A DNA stretch of 64,000 bases from Rhodococcus sp. OK302. Its GTDB lineage: Bacteria; Actinomycetota; Actinomycetes; Mycobacteriales; Mycobacteriaceae. The stretch lies in the NCBI RefSeq assembly GCF_002245895.1, contig NZ_NPJZ01000001.1, positions 1,524,501 through 1,588,500 of the forward strand. The letters are read 5' to 3'. The notes under the pieces were generated by a model that saw only the letters and a list, made by a program, of their open reading frames with translations, was not told the DNA's origin and ran no database searches. Below are positions 19,003 through 27,832 of this stretch, in pieces; within the stretch, counting starts at the first letter, position 1, and each line of letters opens with the position of its first letter. A program made the position numbers and the translations under genes.

Positions 19003-19905
19003 TTAGAGTTGTTGTCTGCCACATTTCCCCCGTTCGCACATCACCCCCTGATGTGTCCGCACAAACTCTATCGGTTTGAGGTCGAAGTAGTTGTGTGTGG
19101 TGGCCTGCCGTTCCGTCGGACGGATGGTGGAGATGACTTGATCGACCGTGGAACGGTCTAGGGCGCTCGGCAGGCCTTGGTAGGACTCGATTACGAAAAC
19201 CAATACTTCGGCGGTGGCATAGCCGGGCGTGGTCAGGACATCGAATGTTGCTGACGGAGGGTCGCATTCGTGATCTGGCGGGATGTTGGTGGCGGTTGCG
19301 GTGTAGTGGATGGCGGGGCGGCCGGAGATGGTGAAGTGGGTGGGTTCGTTGTAGATGATGCTGGCGGTATTGCCGTTCTTATCGGCGAAGATTGCGTCGG
19401 CTTGTGGACCCATTCTTGTGCGGCGGTATCTATGTCGACACCATTGCGTCCGGGTGCGCCGGTCATCGCTAGTGTGCTGCCTTTGATATCCGCGCAGTAG
19501 TTGTATCCGTATTGTCCGATGGCACCTACCGTGATTGGTTCGTCTTTGGTGTTCCATCCAGCGACAGATCGAGCGATATTTCGCCAACCTGGTGGAATGT
19601 CGTAGGTGAGGCCGAATTTGGTGGTAATGGGTTGGGGTTGGCCGGGTTCGACGTGAATCACCGGTGGAGGTTGGCTCATCGACGGGAATCCTGGTGGTAG
19701 TGGAAGTGGAGGTGTTGTCGGCATCAAGCTCGCGTATGTTCCTGGTGCTAAGGCTGATTCGAGTGTTTCAGGGCTGGGGACATCGTCGATGCGTGAGTTT
19801 CCGATGTGGCCCGTGATGAAGACGAAGGCGTAGAGTCCGACGATGGCGCCTCCGATGTTGAGTATCGCCCGGTAGAGATACTTTTCTTGCGTCGTTGTCT
19901 GCCAT
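19003..19905 (-). pseudogene. Frameshifted tandem paralogue of membrane-anchored protein
   Basis: Closely similar to the IS-split gene: the same membrane segment (LNIGGAIVGLYAFVFI), Pro-rich linker and FGLTYDIPPGWRN domain. The ATG at 19905 corresponds to the start of its neighbour, but an extra base near 19881 shifts the frame before LYRAIL; a longer ORF from ATG 19988 would bypass this. A missing base near 19401 (AAGCC against AAGGCC in the neighbour) then splits the protein between EWVHK and ADAIFADKNG. The second half runs to a stop at 19003, overlapping the next start by 20 bases. Function unrecognised; the Cys-containing domain probably lies outside the membrane. Confidence 0.75.
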
Positions 19906-19975
19906 ATTTCCCCTGTTCGCGCATCACCCCCTGATGTGCCCGCACGAATTCTGTCGGCTAGAGGTCGCCGAGTTC
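19906..19975 (-). repeat. Remnant 3' tail of a further tandem copy
   Basis: These bases resemble 19023-19090, the 3' coding tail of the copy above (shared core GCATCACCCCCTGATGTG with few changes). They indicate that the duplicated unit, about 880 bp, once had another copy upstream. Confidence 0.6.
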
Positions 19976-20238
19976 GTTCGAACAACATCCTTGCAAAGTT
20001 CTCGAGGCGCCGATGGTTGAATCACTGCTCATTCCGGCGCGATGGTTTCAACATGCTCGGTCGAGCGGACTCGGTGAGGTATCGAACGCACCTCGATGAG
20101 CGGCGGCCAAAATATGTTTCTCAGTGAAACGCGGACAATTGGGTCGGAACAGGATCCTGCATAAAGCAGACAGGACGTTCGTCCAAGTGTTAACGTCGCA
20201 GCTTGACAAGCATTTTTACAACTAGTGGGGACGGGGTC
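19976..20238. other. Intergenic region upstream of lsr2
   Basis: About 260 bases between the remnant array and lsr2. No credible gene; the open frame at 20203 is only an extension of lsr2. It presumably holds the lsr2 promoter. It is more AT-rich near 20170-20225 (TTGACAAGCATTTTTACAACTAG), where TTGACA could be a -35 box. Confidence 0.45.
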
Positions 20239-20577
20239 ATGGCGAAGAAAGTTGTCGTCACATTGGTCGATGATCTCGACAAGGGCTCGCAGGCTGACGA
20301 GACTGTCGAATTCTCGATCGACGGGGTCGGATACGAAATCGATCTGACGTCGGCGCATGCTGCGGAACTGCGAGATATGTTGAGCGCGTGGATTTCTCAC
20401 GCACGCAAGTCTGATGCGCGCAAGGGGGCCAACGGTGCGACTTCGAAGTATCGTCCGATTTCCGAACGGGATGAGAGTGCGAACATTCGTGAGTGGGCAA
20501 AGACCGCCGGCTATGTGATGGCTCCGCGCGGTCGCATCTCGATCGAAGTGCGCAAGGCCTACGAGAACGCAATCTGA
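20239..20577 (+). CDS. lsr2: Nucleoid-associated protein Lsr2
   Basis: H-NS-like xenogeneic silencer that binds AT-rich DNA and bridges it. The 112-residue protein has the N-terminal oligomerisation domain (MAKKVVVTLVDDLDKG) and the C-terminal DNA-binding domain with the AT-hook-like R-G-R at 97-99 in APRGRISIEV. ATG at 20239 is the family start; the longer frame from 20203 is not. It lies directly beside a decaying IS-bearing island, the kind of DNA it silences. Confidence 0.97.
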   Translation: MAKKVVVTLVDDLDKGSQADETVEFSIDGVGYEIDLTSAHAAELRDMLSAWISHARKSDARKGANGATSKYRPISERDESANIREWAKTAGYVMAPRGRISIEVRKAYENAI

Positions 20578-20693
20578 GTAGATACAAGCGTCGACTGGGC
20601 AGATTTCGGACTCACTTCCTCGAAACGCCATGCGGGCAGGTGTCGGTTTGTTAGCGTCGCGTCCGTTCGCATCTGTCATCAGAGGAGTCGATC

Positions 20694-21641
20694 GTGCGCA
20701 GAATCGGTTTTTTCGGGGGAGCGGTCCTTGCCGCGGCAATGCTCGTCGGGACGGTTTCGACGTCGGTGGCGTCGGCGCAGGCCCCCTTGCCTGTTCCCAA
20801 TGCATTTCTTGCCGGCGTTCCACTGGAGTTGGGTAATCCGGGTGGATCTGCTCCGGGATCGAATGACTTTTCATGCAAGCCGACTGCGGCACATCCCAAT
20901 CCTGTTGTGCTCGTGCATGGTACGGGTGGTAATCGTCAGACCAACTGGGCTACCTACGCGCCGTTGCTTGCCAATGAGGGCTACTGCGTTTTCGCATTGA
21001 CCTACGGCAATTTTCCCGATCAGCCCTGGCCGCTGTCGGCTATCGGTGCGATGCAGGAAATTTCCTCCAGTGCAGAACAATTGTCGAGTTTTGTCGATCA
21101 AGTTCTAGCGGCCACCGGTGCCGAAAAAGTTGACCTGATCGGCCACTCCCAGGGCACGATCATCAGTGGCTATTACGCAAAGTCTCTCGGCGGTGCAGGC
21201 AAGGTGGACAACGTAGTCTCGGTGGCGCCGCTGTGGAAAGGAACGCTCGGGAACGAGCAGGTAAGCATCGGTCGTACTCTGCGTGATCTCGGAGTATCCG
21301 AGACGGCGCAGGCAGGGTTCCCCATCTGTAAAGCCTGCCTGAACATGGGGGCGGGTTCGGACTTCATCGAGGCTCTTCGCGCCGGTGGCGTTTATGCGCC
21401 CGGTGTTCGATACACCAACATCACGACGCGCTACGACGAACTGGTCCTTCCGTACACAAACGGTCTGGAACCAGGACCGAATGCAACAAATATCGTTGTG
21501 CAGGACAGTTGCGAGCAGGACATCTCCGATCACCTCGCGATTGCCGCGTCGCTGCGAGCTGCGACCTTTGCTCTCAACGCGCTCGATCCTGCGCACCCGC
21601 GACCGGTACCGTGCAATCCGGTCTGGCCCATTGTGGGTTGA
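20694..21641 (+). CDS. Secreted lipase/esterase (class 2 lipase type)
   Basis: A 315-residue exported alpha/beta hydrolase. The signal peptide (RRIGFFGGAVLAAAMLVGTV, cleavage after ASAQA) covers about 31 residues. HGTGGN is the oxyanion-hole strand and GHSQG holds the nucleophile Ser152; an acidic residue and His near DISDHLAIA complete the triad. Four or more Cys after the signal could form disulfides. The start is GTG at 20694. Related actinobacterial proteins hydrolyse triacylglycerol or short esters. Confidence 0.92.
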   Translation: MRRIGFFGGAVLAAAMLVGTVSTSVASAQAPLPVPNAFLAGVPLELGNPGGSAPGSNDFSCKPTAAHPNPVVLVHGTGGNRQTNWATYAPLLANEGYCVFALTYGNFPDQPWPLSAIGAMQEISSSAEQLSSFVDQVLAATGAEKVDLIGHSQGTIISGYYAKSLGGAGKVDNVVSVAPLWKGTLGNEQVSIGRTLRDLGVSETAQAGFPICKACLNMGAGSDFIEALRAGGVYAPGVRYTNITTRYDELVLPYTNGLEPGPNATNIVVQDSCEQDISDHLAIAASLRAATFALNALDPAHPRPVPCNPVWPIVG

Positions 21642-22033
21642 GTTTCCAGTGAGAGTCGTTTGACCGGCGCCGGGAACCGACGATTCCTCATGCGTACCGA
21701 CGATGCCGCTCCCGATAATCGGCTCAACTGGTCTTGAACTCGCCTTGCGCACCTGTTCGCTTCAGGCGTACAGGAACCGGGAAACGATTGCCGGAGCTGC
21801 GACGTTATGGAATGTAAGCAAGCCGGTATCCCCTGCCAATCGGGTGGAGGAGCAGCAGGTGGACTTCGCGCCCACTAGAGTAATAAGTGGGGTCGTGCAA
21901 CCTAAGTCGATTCGTGGACGTCATGTCCGCTGACCGGCGAGGCGATCAGTCTGTAGTGCCGGAGCGAAACGCGGCGACCAGGGACGAGACATCCGGTCTC
22001 GAACCTGCCCGCCGGAGAGTGTGAGGGAGAGCG
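21642..22033 (+). promoter_or_regulatory. Long upstream region of clpC
   Basis: About 390 bases without a credible gene, in front of clpC. It probably holds the clpC promoter and a long leader. One candidate regulator site is listed separately at 21754-21771. Confidence 0.5.
21754..21771 (+). promoter_or_regulatory. Candidate ClgR box
   Basis: TGTTCGCTTCAGGCGTAC fits the corynebacterial ClgR consensus WNNWCGCYNANRGCGWWS at all but one position (C where A is expected). ClgR activates clp genes in actinobacteria. The site is about 260 bases before the clpC start; the consensus is recalled, not searched. Confidence 0.45.
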
Positions 22034-24577
22034 ATGTTCGAGAGGTTCACCGATCGCGCGCGGCGCGTTGTTGTCCTGGCTCAAGAAGAAGCCAGGATGC
22101 TCAACCACAACTACATCGGTACGGAGCACATCCTCCTCGGCCTCATTCACGAGGGCGAAGGTGTTGCCGCCAAGTCGTTGGAGTCGTTGGGTATCTCCCT
22201 CGAGGGAGTCCGCAGCCAGGTCGAGGAGATTATCGGCCAGGGCCAGCAGGCTCCGTCCGGTCACATCCCCTTTACTCCGCGTGCCAAGAAGGTCCTGGAG
22301 CTGAGTCTGCGCGAGGCGCTGCAGCTCGGACACAACTACATCGGCACGGAGCACATTCTGCTCGGTCTCATCCGCGAGGGTGAGGGCGTCGCAGCTCAGG
22401 TTCTGGTCAAGCTCGGTGCCGATCTCAACCGCGTCCGCCAGCAGGTCATTCAGCTGTTGTCGGGCTACCAGGGCAAGGAGCCCACCGAAACCGGTGGCAC
22501 TCGCGGAGAGGCCGGCACGCCGTCCACCTCGCTGGTGCTCGACCAGTTCGGTCGCAACCTGACGCAAGCTGCCCTCGAAGGCAAGCTGGATCCGGTCATC
22601 GGCCGCTCGAAGGAAATCGAGCGTGTCATGCAGGTTCTCTCGCGTCGTACCAAGAACAACCCGGTTCTCATCGGTGAACCCGGTGTCGGTAAGACCGCTG
22701 TGGTCGAGGGCCTGGCTCAGGCAATCGTCAACGGCGAGGTCCCCGAGACCCTCAAGGACAAGCAGCTGTACACGCTCGACCTCGGGTCGCTCGTGGCCGG
22801 CAGCCGTTACCGCGGTGACTTCGAAGAGCGCCTCAAGAAGGTTCTCAAGGAGATCAACACTCGCGGCGACATCATCCTGTTCATCGACGAGCTGCACACT
22901 CTTGTCGGTGCGGGCGCGGCCGAGGGCGCTATCGACGCGGCCTCCATCCTCAAGCCCAAGCTGGCCCGCGGTGAGCTGCAGACTATCGGTGCCACCACTC
23001 TCGACGAGTACCGCAAGTACATCGAGAAGGATGCTGCTCTCGAGCGTCGTTTCCAGCCCGTGCAGGTGGGCGAGCCCACCGTCGAGCACACCATCGAGAT
23101 CCTCAAGGGTCTTCGTGATCGCTACGAGGCTCACCACCGCGTATCCATCACTGACGGTGCACTCGTTGCAGCTGCGACGCTGGCGGACCGCTACATCAAC
23201 GACCGCTTCTTGCCGGACAAGGCGATCGACCTCATCGACGAGGCGGGCGCGCGAATGCGCATCCGTCGGATGACTGCACCGCCGGACCTGCGCGAATTCG
23301 ACGATCGCATCGCCGACGCGCGTCGCGAGAAGGAATCTGCGATCGACGCGCAGGACTTCGAGAAGGCTGCGAACCTGCGCGACAAGGAGAAGACCCTCGT
23401 CGCTCAGCGCGCAGAGCGTGAGAAGCAGTGGCGTGCGGGCGACCTGGACGTCATCGCCGAGGTCGACGACGAGCAGATCGCCGAGGTTCTGGGCAACTGG
23501 ACCGGCATCCCCGTCTTCAAGCTCACCGAGGAGGAGACCACGCGTCTGCTCCGCATGGAAGACGAACTGCACAAGCGGATCATCGGACAGGAAGAGGCCG
23601 TCAGGTCTGTCTCCAAGGCGATCCGTCGTACCCGTGCAGGTCTGAAGGATCCCAAGCGTCCCTCGGGCTCGTTCATCTTCGCCGGCCCGTCGGGTGTCGG
23701 TAAGACGGAGCTGGCGAAGTCGCTCGCCAACTTCTTGTTCGGTGACGACGACGCTCTGATCCAGATCGACATGGGCGAGTTCCACGACCGCTTCACCGCT
23801 TCGCGTCTGTTCGGTGCCCCTCCCGGGTACGTCGGATACGAAGAGGGCGGCCAGCTCACCGAGAAGGTCCGTCGCAAGCCGTTCTCCGTGGTGCTGTTCG
23901 ACGAGATCGAGAAGGCACACCAGGAGATCTACAACACGCTCCTGCAGGTGCTCGAGGACGGCCGTCTCACCGACGGTCAGGGTCGTACCGTCGACTTCAA
24001 GAACACGGTGCTGATCTTCACGTCCAACCTCGGTACGTCCGACATCTCCAAGGCTGTCGGCCTGGGCTTCAGTTCGGGCTCGGGTAGCGGATCGAACTAC
24101 GAGCGTATGAAGCTCAAGGTGCACGACGAGCTGAAGAAGCATTTCCGTCCGGAATTCTTGAACCGTATCGACGACATCGTCGTGTTCCATCAGCTCACGA
24201 ACGAGCAGATCGTTCAGATGGTGGACCTGATGCTTGCTCGTGTCGAGAAGGCACTCAAGAACAAGGACATGACCATGGAGGTCACCGACAAGGCCAAGTC
24301 GCTACTGGCCAAGCGCGGATTCGATCCGGTACTGGGTGCGCGGCCGCTGCGTCGCACCATCCAGCGTGAGATCGAGGACCAGATGTCGGAGAAGATCCTC
24401 TTCGGAGAGATCGGACCCGGGCACATCGTGCTCGTCGACGTCGAAGGCTGGGACGGCGAAGGCTCGGGCGAGGACGCGAAGTTCACGTTCACGCCTACCA
24501 AGAAGCCGATCGATGTGCCGGACGCGCCGCCGATCGAGCTGTCCAAGGCCGGCGAGAGTGAAAGCGCTGCAGAGTAA
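22034..24577 (+). CDS. clpC: ATP-dependent Clp unfoldase ClpC
   Basis: Hsp100 unfoldase that feeds substrates to ClpP. The 847-residue protein begins with two Clp_N repeats ([24 protein letters not shown] and a second [11 protein letters not shown], about 1-150). The first AAA domain has Walker A GEPGVGKT at about 214, then a UVR-like coiled coil (about 420-455, [13 protein letters not shown]), and a second AAA domain with GPSGVGKT near 551. The C-terminus is acidic. ATG follows GAGGGAGAGCG. Position next to lsr2 and lysS matches mycobacteria, where ClpC1 is essential. Confidence 0.98.
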   Translation: MFERFTDRARRVVVLAQEEARMLNHNYIGTEHILLGLIHEGEGVAAKSLESLGISLEGVRSQVEEIIGQGQQAPSGHIPFTPRAKKVLELSLREALQLGHNYIGTEHILLGLIREGEGVAAQVLVKLGADLNRVRQQVIQLLSGYQGKEPTETGGTRGEAGTPSTSLVLDQFGRNLTQAALEGKLDPVIGRSKEIERVMQVLSRRTKNNPVLIGEPGVGKTAVVEGLAQAIVNGEVPETLKDKQLYTLDLGSLVAGSRYRGDFEERLKKVLKEINTRGDIILFIDELHTLVGAGAAEGAIDAASILKPKLARGELQTIGATTLDEYRKYIEKDAALERRFQPVQVGEPTVEHTIEILKGLRDRYEAHHRVSITDGALVAAATLADRYINDRFLPDKAIDLIDEAGARMRIRRMTAPPDLREFDDRIADARREKESAIDAQDFEKAANLRDKEKTLVAQRAEREKQWRAGDLDVIAEVDDEQIAEVLGNWTGIPVFKLTEEETTRLLRMEDELHKRIIGQEEAVRSVSKAIRRTRAGLKDPKRPSGSFIFAGPSGVGKTELAKSLANFLFGDDDALIQIDMGEFHDRFTASRLFGAPPGYVGYEEGGQLTEKVRRKPFSVVLFDEIEKAHQEIYNTLLQVLEDGRLTDGQGRTVDFKNTVLIFTSNLGTSDISKAVGLGFSSGSGSGSNYERMKLKVHDELKKHFRPEFLNRIDDIVVFHQLTNEQIVQMVDLMLARVEKALKNKDMTMEVTDKAKSLLAKRGFDPVLGARPLRRTIQREIEDQMSEKILFGEIGPGHIVLVDVEGWDGEGSGEDAKFTFTPTKKPIDVPDAPPIELSKAGESESAAE

Positions 24578-24597
24578 GTAGTACAGAGCACTAACGA

Positions 24598-24630
24598 GAA
24601 CGGGCGGTACCCATTGGGTGCCGCCCGTTC
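24598..24630 (+). terminator. clpC terminator hairpin
   Basis: Near-perfect inverted repeat GAACGGGCGGTACCCA / TGGGTGCCGCCCGTTC, starting 20 bases after the clpC stop. Little T follows, as usual for high-GC actinomycetes. Confidence 0.75.
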
Positions 24631-24660
24631 GTGTATTTGAAAGTGGAGGGGCAGAAGGAA

Positions 24661-25140
24661 ATGAACGATATCGACATGGGGCATCTTCGTCGTTGCGTCG
24701 AATTGGCAACGGAGGCCTTGGATGCCGGCGACGAGCCGTTCGGGTCCGTCCTCGCTGCTGCTGACGGAACTTTTCTCGCTGAGGATCGAAACCGGATTGC
24801 CGGTGGAGACAGTACCCGCCATCCGGAATTCGAATTGGCCAGATGGGCTGCTCAGTACTTGACGCCGGAAGAGCGTTCCACCGCAACGGTATTCACCTCC
24901 GGTGAGCACTGCCCGATGTGTGCGGCCGCTCATGCCTGGGTGGGACTGGGCAGGATCGTATATATCTGTTCTGCCGCGCAACTCGGTGAATGGTTGGCGG
25001 AGTGGGGAGTGCCGCCGGCGCCGGTGAAGTCTCTGTCGATCAACGAGGTTGCCCCGAATGTTCCTGTGGAAGGTCCGATTTCAGAATTGCTGCCACAGGT
25101 TCGCGAACTACATCACACGCTGCACTCGCGCAGCGTTTGA
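24661..25140 (+). CDS. Nucleoside deaminase family protein
   Basis: A 159-residue zinc-dependent cytidine/deoxycytidylate deaminase-fold protein. The zinc site is TRHPEFELARW (HPE instead of the usual HAE or CAE) plus SGEHCPMCAAA (C-x2-C). The Glu needed for proton shuttling is present. ATG at 24661 is nine bases after GGAGGGG. It sits between two similar GGGCGG-type hairpins, so it is probably a single-gene transcript. The substrate (guanine, cytosine or another base) cannot be told from sequence alone. Confidence 0.85.
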   Translation: MNDIDMGHLRRCVELATEALDAGDEPFGSVLAAADGTFLAEDRNRIAGGDSTRHPEFELARWAAQYLTPEERSTATVFTSGEHCPMCAAAHAWVGLGRIVYICSAAQLGEWLAEWGVPPAPVKSLSINEVAPNVPVEGPISELLPQVRELHHTLHSRSV

Positions 25141-25155
25141 TGTTTCGGACGATCT

Positions 25156-25186
25156 ACGGGCGGCACCTCGATGAGGCGCCGCCCGT
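25156..25186. terminator. Bidirectional terminator
   Basis: ACGGGCGGCACCTC / GAGGCGCCGCCCGT with a three-base loop, between the convergent deaminase and acyl-CoA synthetase genes. Related in sequence to the clpC hairpin. Confidence 0.75.
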
Positions 25187-25205
25187 CAGGCTTGTTCAGT
25201 GAGAA

Positions 25206-26795
25206 TCAGGAAACTGCGTCGACTGATCGAACCTTCTCGCGCAGTTCACCCTTGACTACCTTGCCACTTGCATTGCGCGGCAGGGCTTCCACTACAACGA
25301 TGTCCTTGGGATGCTTGTAGCGGGCCAAGCGATCGTCGAGGAACGTGCCGAGTTCTTCGATTGTCAGATCAGCGCTGGCGCCGGGTGCCATGGCGATAAT
25401 CGCTACGGGCACTTCGCCCCACTTGGCGTCGGAGCGCCCGACAACTGCGGCTTCGACAATCAAGTCGTGTTCGTAGAGAGCATTCTCGACCTCGGCGCAG
25501 TAGATGTTCTCACCGCCGGAGATGATCATGTCCTTCTTGCGGTCCACGACGTACACAAAGCCTTCGTCGTCGACACGAACCAGATCGCCGGAGTGGAACC
25601 ATCCGCCGGTGAAAGCGTCGGCAGTGGCTTGCGGGTTGTTCCAGTACTCGCTCATCATCGTCGGGCCGCGGTAGACGATCTCGCCGATCTCTCCGGGGGC
25701 GACGTCGTCCATGTTCTCGTCGACAACACGCGCCGAGATCGTCGGGATGACACGTCCCACGGATCCGAGTTTGCGAATTGCGTCTTCACCGTCGAGAACG
25801 CAAGTGATAGGTGACATTTCGGTTTGGCCGAAGACCGCGACGTTGAACGCATCGGGGAAAGATTCCGCCATTGCACGCAGGATCGTGTCCGATGACGGCG
25901 CCGCGCCCCAGGAAATGTTCTTCAGTGACAATGCGCGGGGTTGCGCCTTTTGGACGGCACACACCGCCTGCCACTGAACCGGAACGAGGAACAGGCTGGT
26001 GACCTTCTCGGCTTCGAGAACGTCGAGAAGTGCACCCGGGTCGAAAGCCCCGAGCGGGTGGATAACAGTGGCAGTGCCCAATTGCAGGCTGGGAGCGATG
26101 GATCCGAGGGCCGCGATATGGAACATCGGCGTCGCGCAGAATCCGATGGAATCCTCTTTGAACAGATGGAATGCGCGGATGCAGGTCAACGACTGCGACG
26201 CGAGATTGGAGTGCGAGAGCACCGAACCCTTCGGACGCCCAGTGGTTCCCGAGGTGTACATGATGAGTGCCGGTGTGTCATCGGGGATGTCGCGAGGGAT
26301 GTGGCTGTCTCCGGTCTCGGCGATCAAGTCCTCGTATGTGAGGCTGTCACCTTCGGCCGGCGCTCCGACGGTGATGGAGATGTCGATACCATCGGAGGCA
26401 GCGCGCGCTGCGGCAGCTAGTGGAGCGAGCGGTCCTTCTGCGACAATGACTTTGGATCCCGAGTCGTTGACCAGATAGGTGACCTCGGGCGGGGTGAGAC
26501 GGAAGTTCACCGGTACTGCGATCGCGCCCAACGCATTGGTGGCAAGCACTACCTCGAGGTATTCGGGGCGGTTGAGCATCAGGATCAAGACGCGGTCGCC
26601 GAAGCTGACGCCGCGCCGGGAGAGGGCGTCGGCAAGTTTGTCGACGCGTTCGCTCAGTGTGCTCCAGGAGATGGAATCACCGAGGAATCGCAATGCGGTG
26701 TGATCAGGAATCATCTGCGCGTGGTGAGCGACTTGGTTGTTCCAGTTGGTACGTCGCAAACGCTGTACCTCGGACGCTGTATCGATGGAGGCCAT
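25206..26795 (-). CDS. fadD5: FadD5-like acyl-CoA synthetase
   Basis: ANL-superfamily adenylating enzyme of 529 residues that activates a fatty or other carboxylic acid to its CoA thioester. Motifs: P-loop-like YTSGTTGRPKGS, DRKKDMIISGGENIYCAEVE (A8 hinge) and the C-terminal Lys in RNASGKVVKGELR. The segment FGDRVLILMLNR and GAIAVPVNFRLTP resemble mycobacterial FadD5, which in M. tuberculosis belongs to mce1. ATG at 26795 follows GAGGAAA. The enoyl-CoA hydratase gene ends 20 bases upstream, so the two form a beta-oxidation operon, probably controlled by the divergent double-TetR regulator. Confidence 0.9.
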   Translation of the reverse strand: MASIDTASEVQRLRRTNWNNQVAHHAQMIPDHTALRFLGDSISWSTLSERVDKLADALSRRGVSFGDRVLILMLNRPEYLEVVLATNALGAIAVPVNFRLTPPEVTYLVNDSGSKVIVAEGPLAPLAAAARAASDGIDISITVGAPAEGDSLTYEDLIAETGDSHIPRDIPDDTPALIMYTSGTTGRPKGSVLSHSNLASQSLTCIRAFHLFKEDSIGFCATPMFHIAALGSIAPSLQLGTATVIHPLGAFDPGALLDVLEAEKVTSLFLVPVQWQAVCAVQKAQPRALSLKNISWGAAPSSDTILRAMAESFPDAFNVAVFGQTEMSPITCVLDGEDAIRKLGSVGRVIPTISARVVDENMDDVAPGEIGEIVYRGPTMMSEYWNNPQATADAFTGGWFHSGDLVRVDDEGFVYVVDRKKDMIISGGENIYCAEVENALYEHDLIVEAAVVGRSDAKWGEVPVAIIAMAPGASADLTIEELGTFLDDRLARYKHPKDIVVVEALPRNASGKVVKGELREKVRSVDAVS

Positions 26796-26815
26796 GTACG
26801 GTTTCCTCTCTTGAA

Positions 26816-27616
26816 TCACTTGAAGTTCGGTGCGCGTTTCTGGAGCATTGCTGTTGCGCCCTCGGCAAAGTCGGCGCTGACAAGAAGTTCTACTTGACCA
26901 GTCTTTTCGAGTTCCAAGGCTGTATCGATGCGGTCGAGTGTCGCGGCATTGAGGGCAGCTTTTGTGAGTTCGAGAGCGAGTCGAGGTGCTTTCGAGGTAC
27001 GCGTCGCGATGGCTTCGATGTGGGCCGCGAATTGATCGTCGGGAAGCGTTCGAGAGACGAGGCCGAAATGTTCTGCATTCTCGGCCGACACCCTTTCGCC
27101 GAGTAGGAACATCTCGGCGGCCCGGGCTCGTCCGATGGCTGCAGGTACCAAGGCGCTGGCGCCGCCGTCGGGCATCAGTCCGATGTTGACGAATGACAGA
27201 AGGAAGTACGCACTTTCGGCGGCGTACGTCAGGTCTGCGGCAAGAGCTATGGAGACGCCCACGCCGGCGGCCGGGCCGTTGACTGCGGCTATCACTGGTA
27301 CTGCGGTGCTCGTGATAGCGCGGATCACGGCGTTTGCAGAGTCCATGACGACATGGGGATCGGCCGGATTCATCGCGGCAGCCGCGAGGTCGGCTCCGGT
27401 GCAGAAGGCACGTCCGGTTCCGGTGATGACGATGGTGCGAACGTCAGGGTTGTTGTCGGCACCGGCAATGGCGTCGGCAAGCGCGTTCATCGTTTCCAGG
27501 TCGATCGCGTTCATGCGCTCGGGGCGGTTGAACGTCAATCGCAGGACGCCGTTGTGGAGTTCCGACAGCAGGCCGGCCGTGGCGGTCGTCATGCCGAACC
27601 GGAACGGGTTTTGCAA
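26816..27616 (-). CDS. Enoyl-CoA hydratase/isomerase family protein
   Basis: Crotonase-fold protein of up to 266 residues. Conserved features: FNRPERMNAID, the oxyanion-hole segment GTGRAFCTGADLAA and AAVNGPAAGVGVSIALAADL, and SFVNIGLMPDGGAS; one of the two catalytic Glu positions appears as Asp or Gly here, so the exact reaction (hydration or isomerisation) is open. The start may be 27616 or ATG 27592 (MTTATAGLL); neither has a strong ribosome site. It is upstream of, and likely co-transcribed with, the fadD5-like gene. Confidence 0.9.
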   Translation of the reverse strand: MQNPFRFGMTTATAGLLSELHNGVLRLTFNRPERMNAIDLETMNALADAIAGADNNPDVRTIVITGTGRAFCTGADLAAAAMNPADPHVVMDSANAVIRAITSTAVPVIAAVNGPAAGVGVSIALAADLTYAAESAYFLLSFVNIGLMPDGGASALVPAAIGRARAAEMFLLGERVSAENAEHFGLVSRTLPDDQFAAHIEAIATRTSKAPRLALELTKAALNAATLDRIDTALELEKTGQVELLVSADFAEGATAMLQKRAPNFK

Positions 27617-27761
27617 AACATGCGAATCATCAGCTCACAGCTACTTTCTTACGGTCGGTCTGATCGAAGGTGTTCCGTTGGTGCAAGCCGAAACTCGTGC
27701 CGGTGGTGTTGACTTCGGTGGTGGACTTTTCTGCAAGACTTGTGCGAATGTCGGTTAACAT

Positions 27762-27791
27762 AACACCCTGAGTGAGCCTGTCAAGGGTGTT
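27762..27791. promoter_or_regulatory. Candidate operator of the double TetR regulator
   Basis: Inverted half-sites AACACCCT (27762-27769) and AGGGTGTT (27784-27791), perfect over eight bases with a 14-base spacer, in the divergent promoter region just before the regulator start. The position fits autoregulation plus control of the echA-fadD operon. Confidence 0.5.
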
Positions 27792-27832
27792 CGGAGAAAA
27801 TGAGTACGGTTGCTGAACGGATGGAGGGATAC

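Larger units (their letters stand above)
16928..19022 (-). pseudogene. Membrane-anchored protein gene split by IS3 element
   Basis: The gene starts with GTG at 19022 (MADNNSKRDLYRAIL) and reads through a membrane segment (about residues 9-30), a Pro-rich linker (TPPLPLPPGFP) and a globular domain beginning FGLTYDIPPDWRN. It is cut at RYTATA by the IS at 17117-18408. The 3' piece, 16928-17116, still encodes PPSATFD-like, GYATAEV and the end STIRKSED. Removing the IS and one GCG copy rejoins the two pieces to match the paralogue downstream of 19320. Even then a five-base C run in the 3' piece (near 17100) is one base short, so the tail is also out of frame. Function not recognised. Confidence 0.8.

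Noticed and set aside
21920..21945. GTCCGCTGACCGGCGAGG as a ClgR box near clpC
   Set aside because: Spacing between the CGC and GCG halves is one base too long for the consensus; 21754-21771 fits better.
21902..24190. A 762-codon open frame antisense to clpC
   Set aside because: Shadow of codon bias in a high-GC gene: low-complexity Leu/Asp/Val-rich sequence, no family resemblance, and clpC itself is certain.
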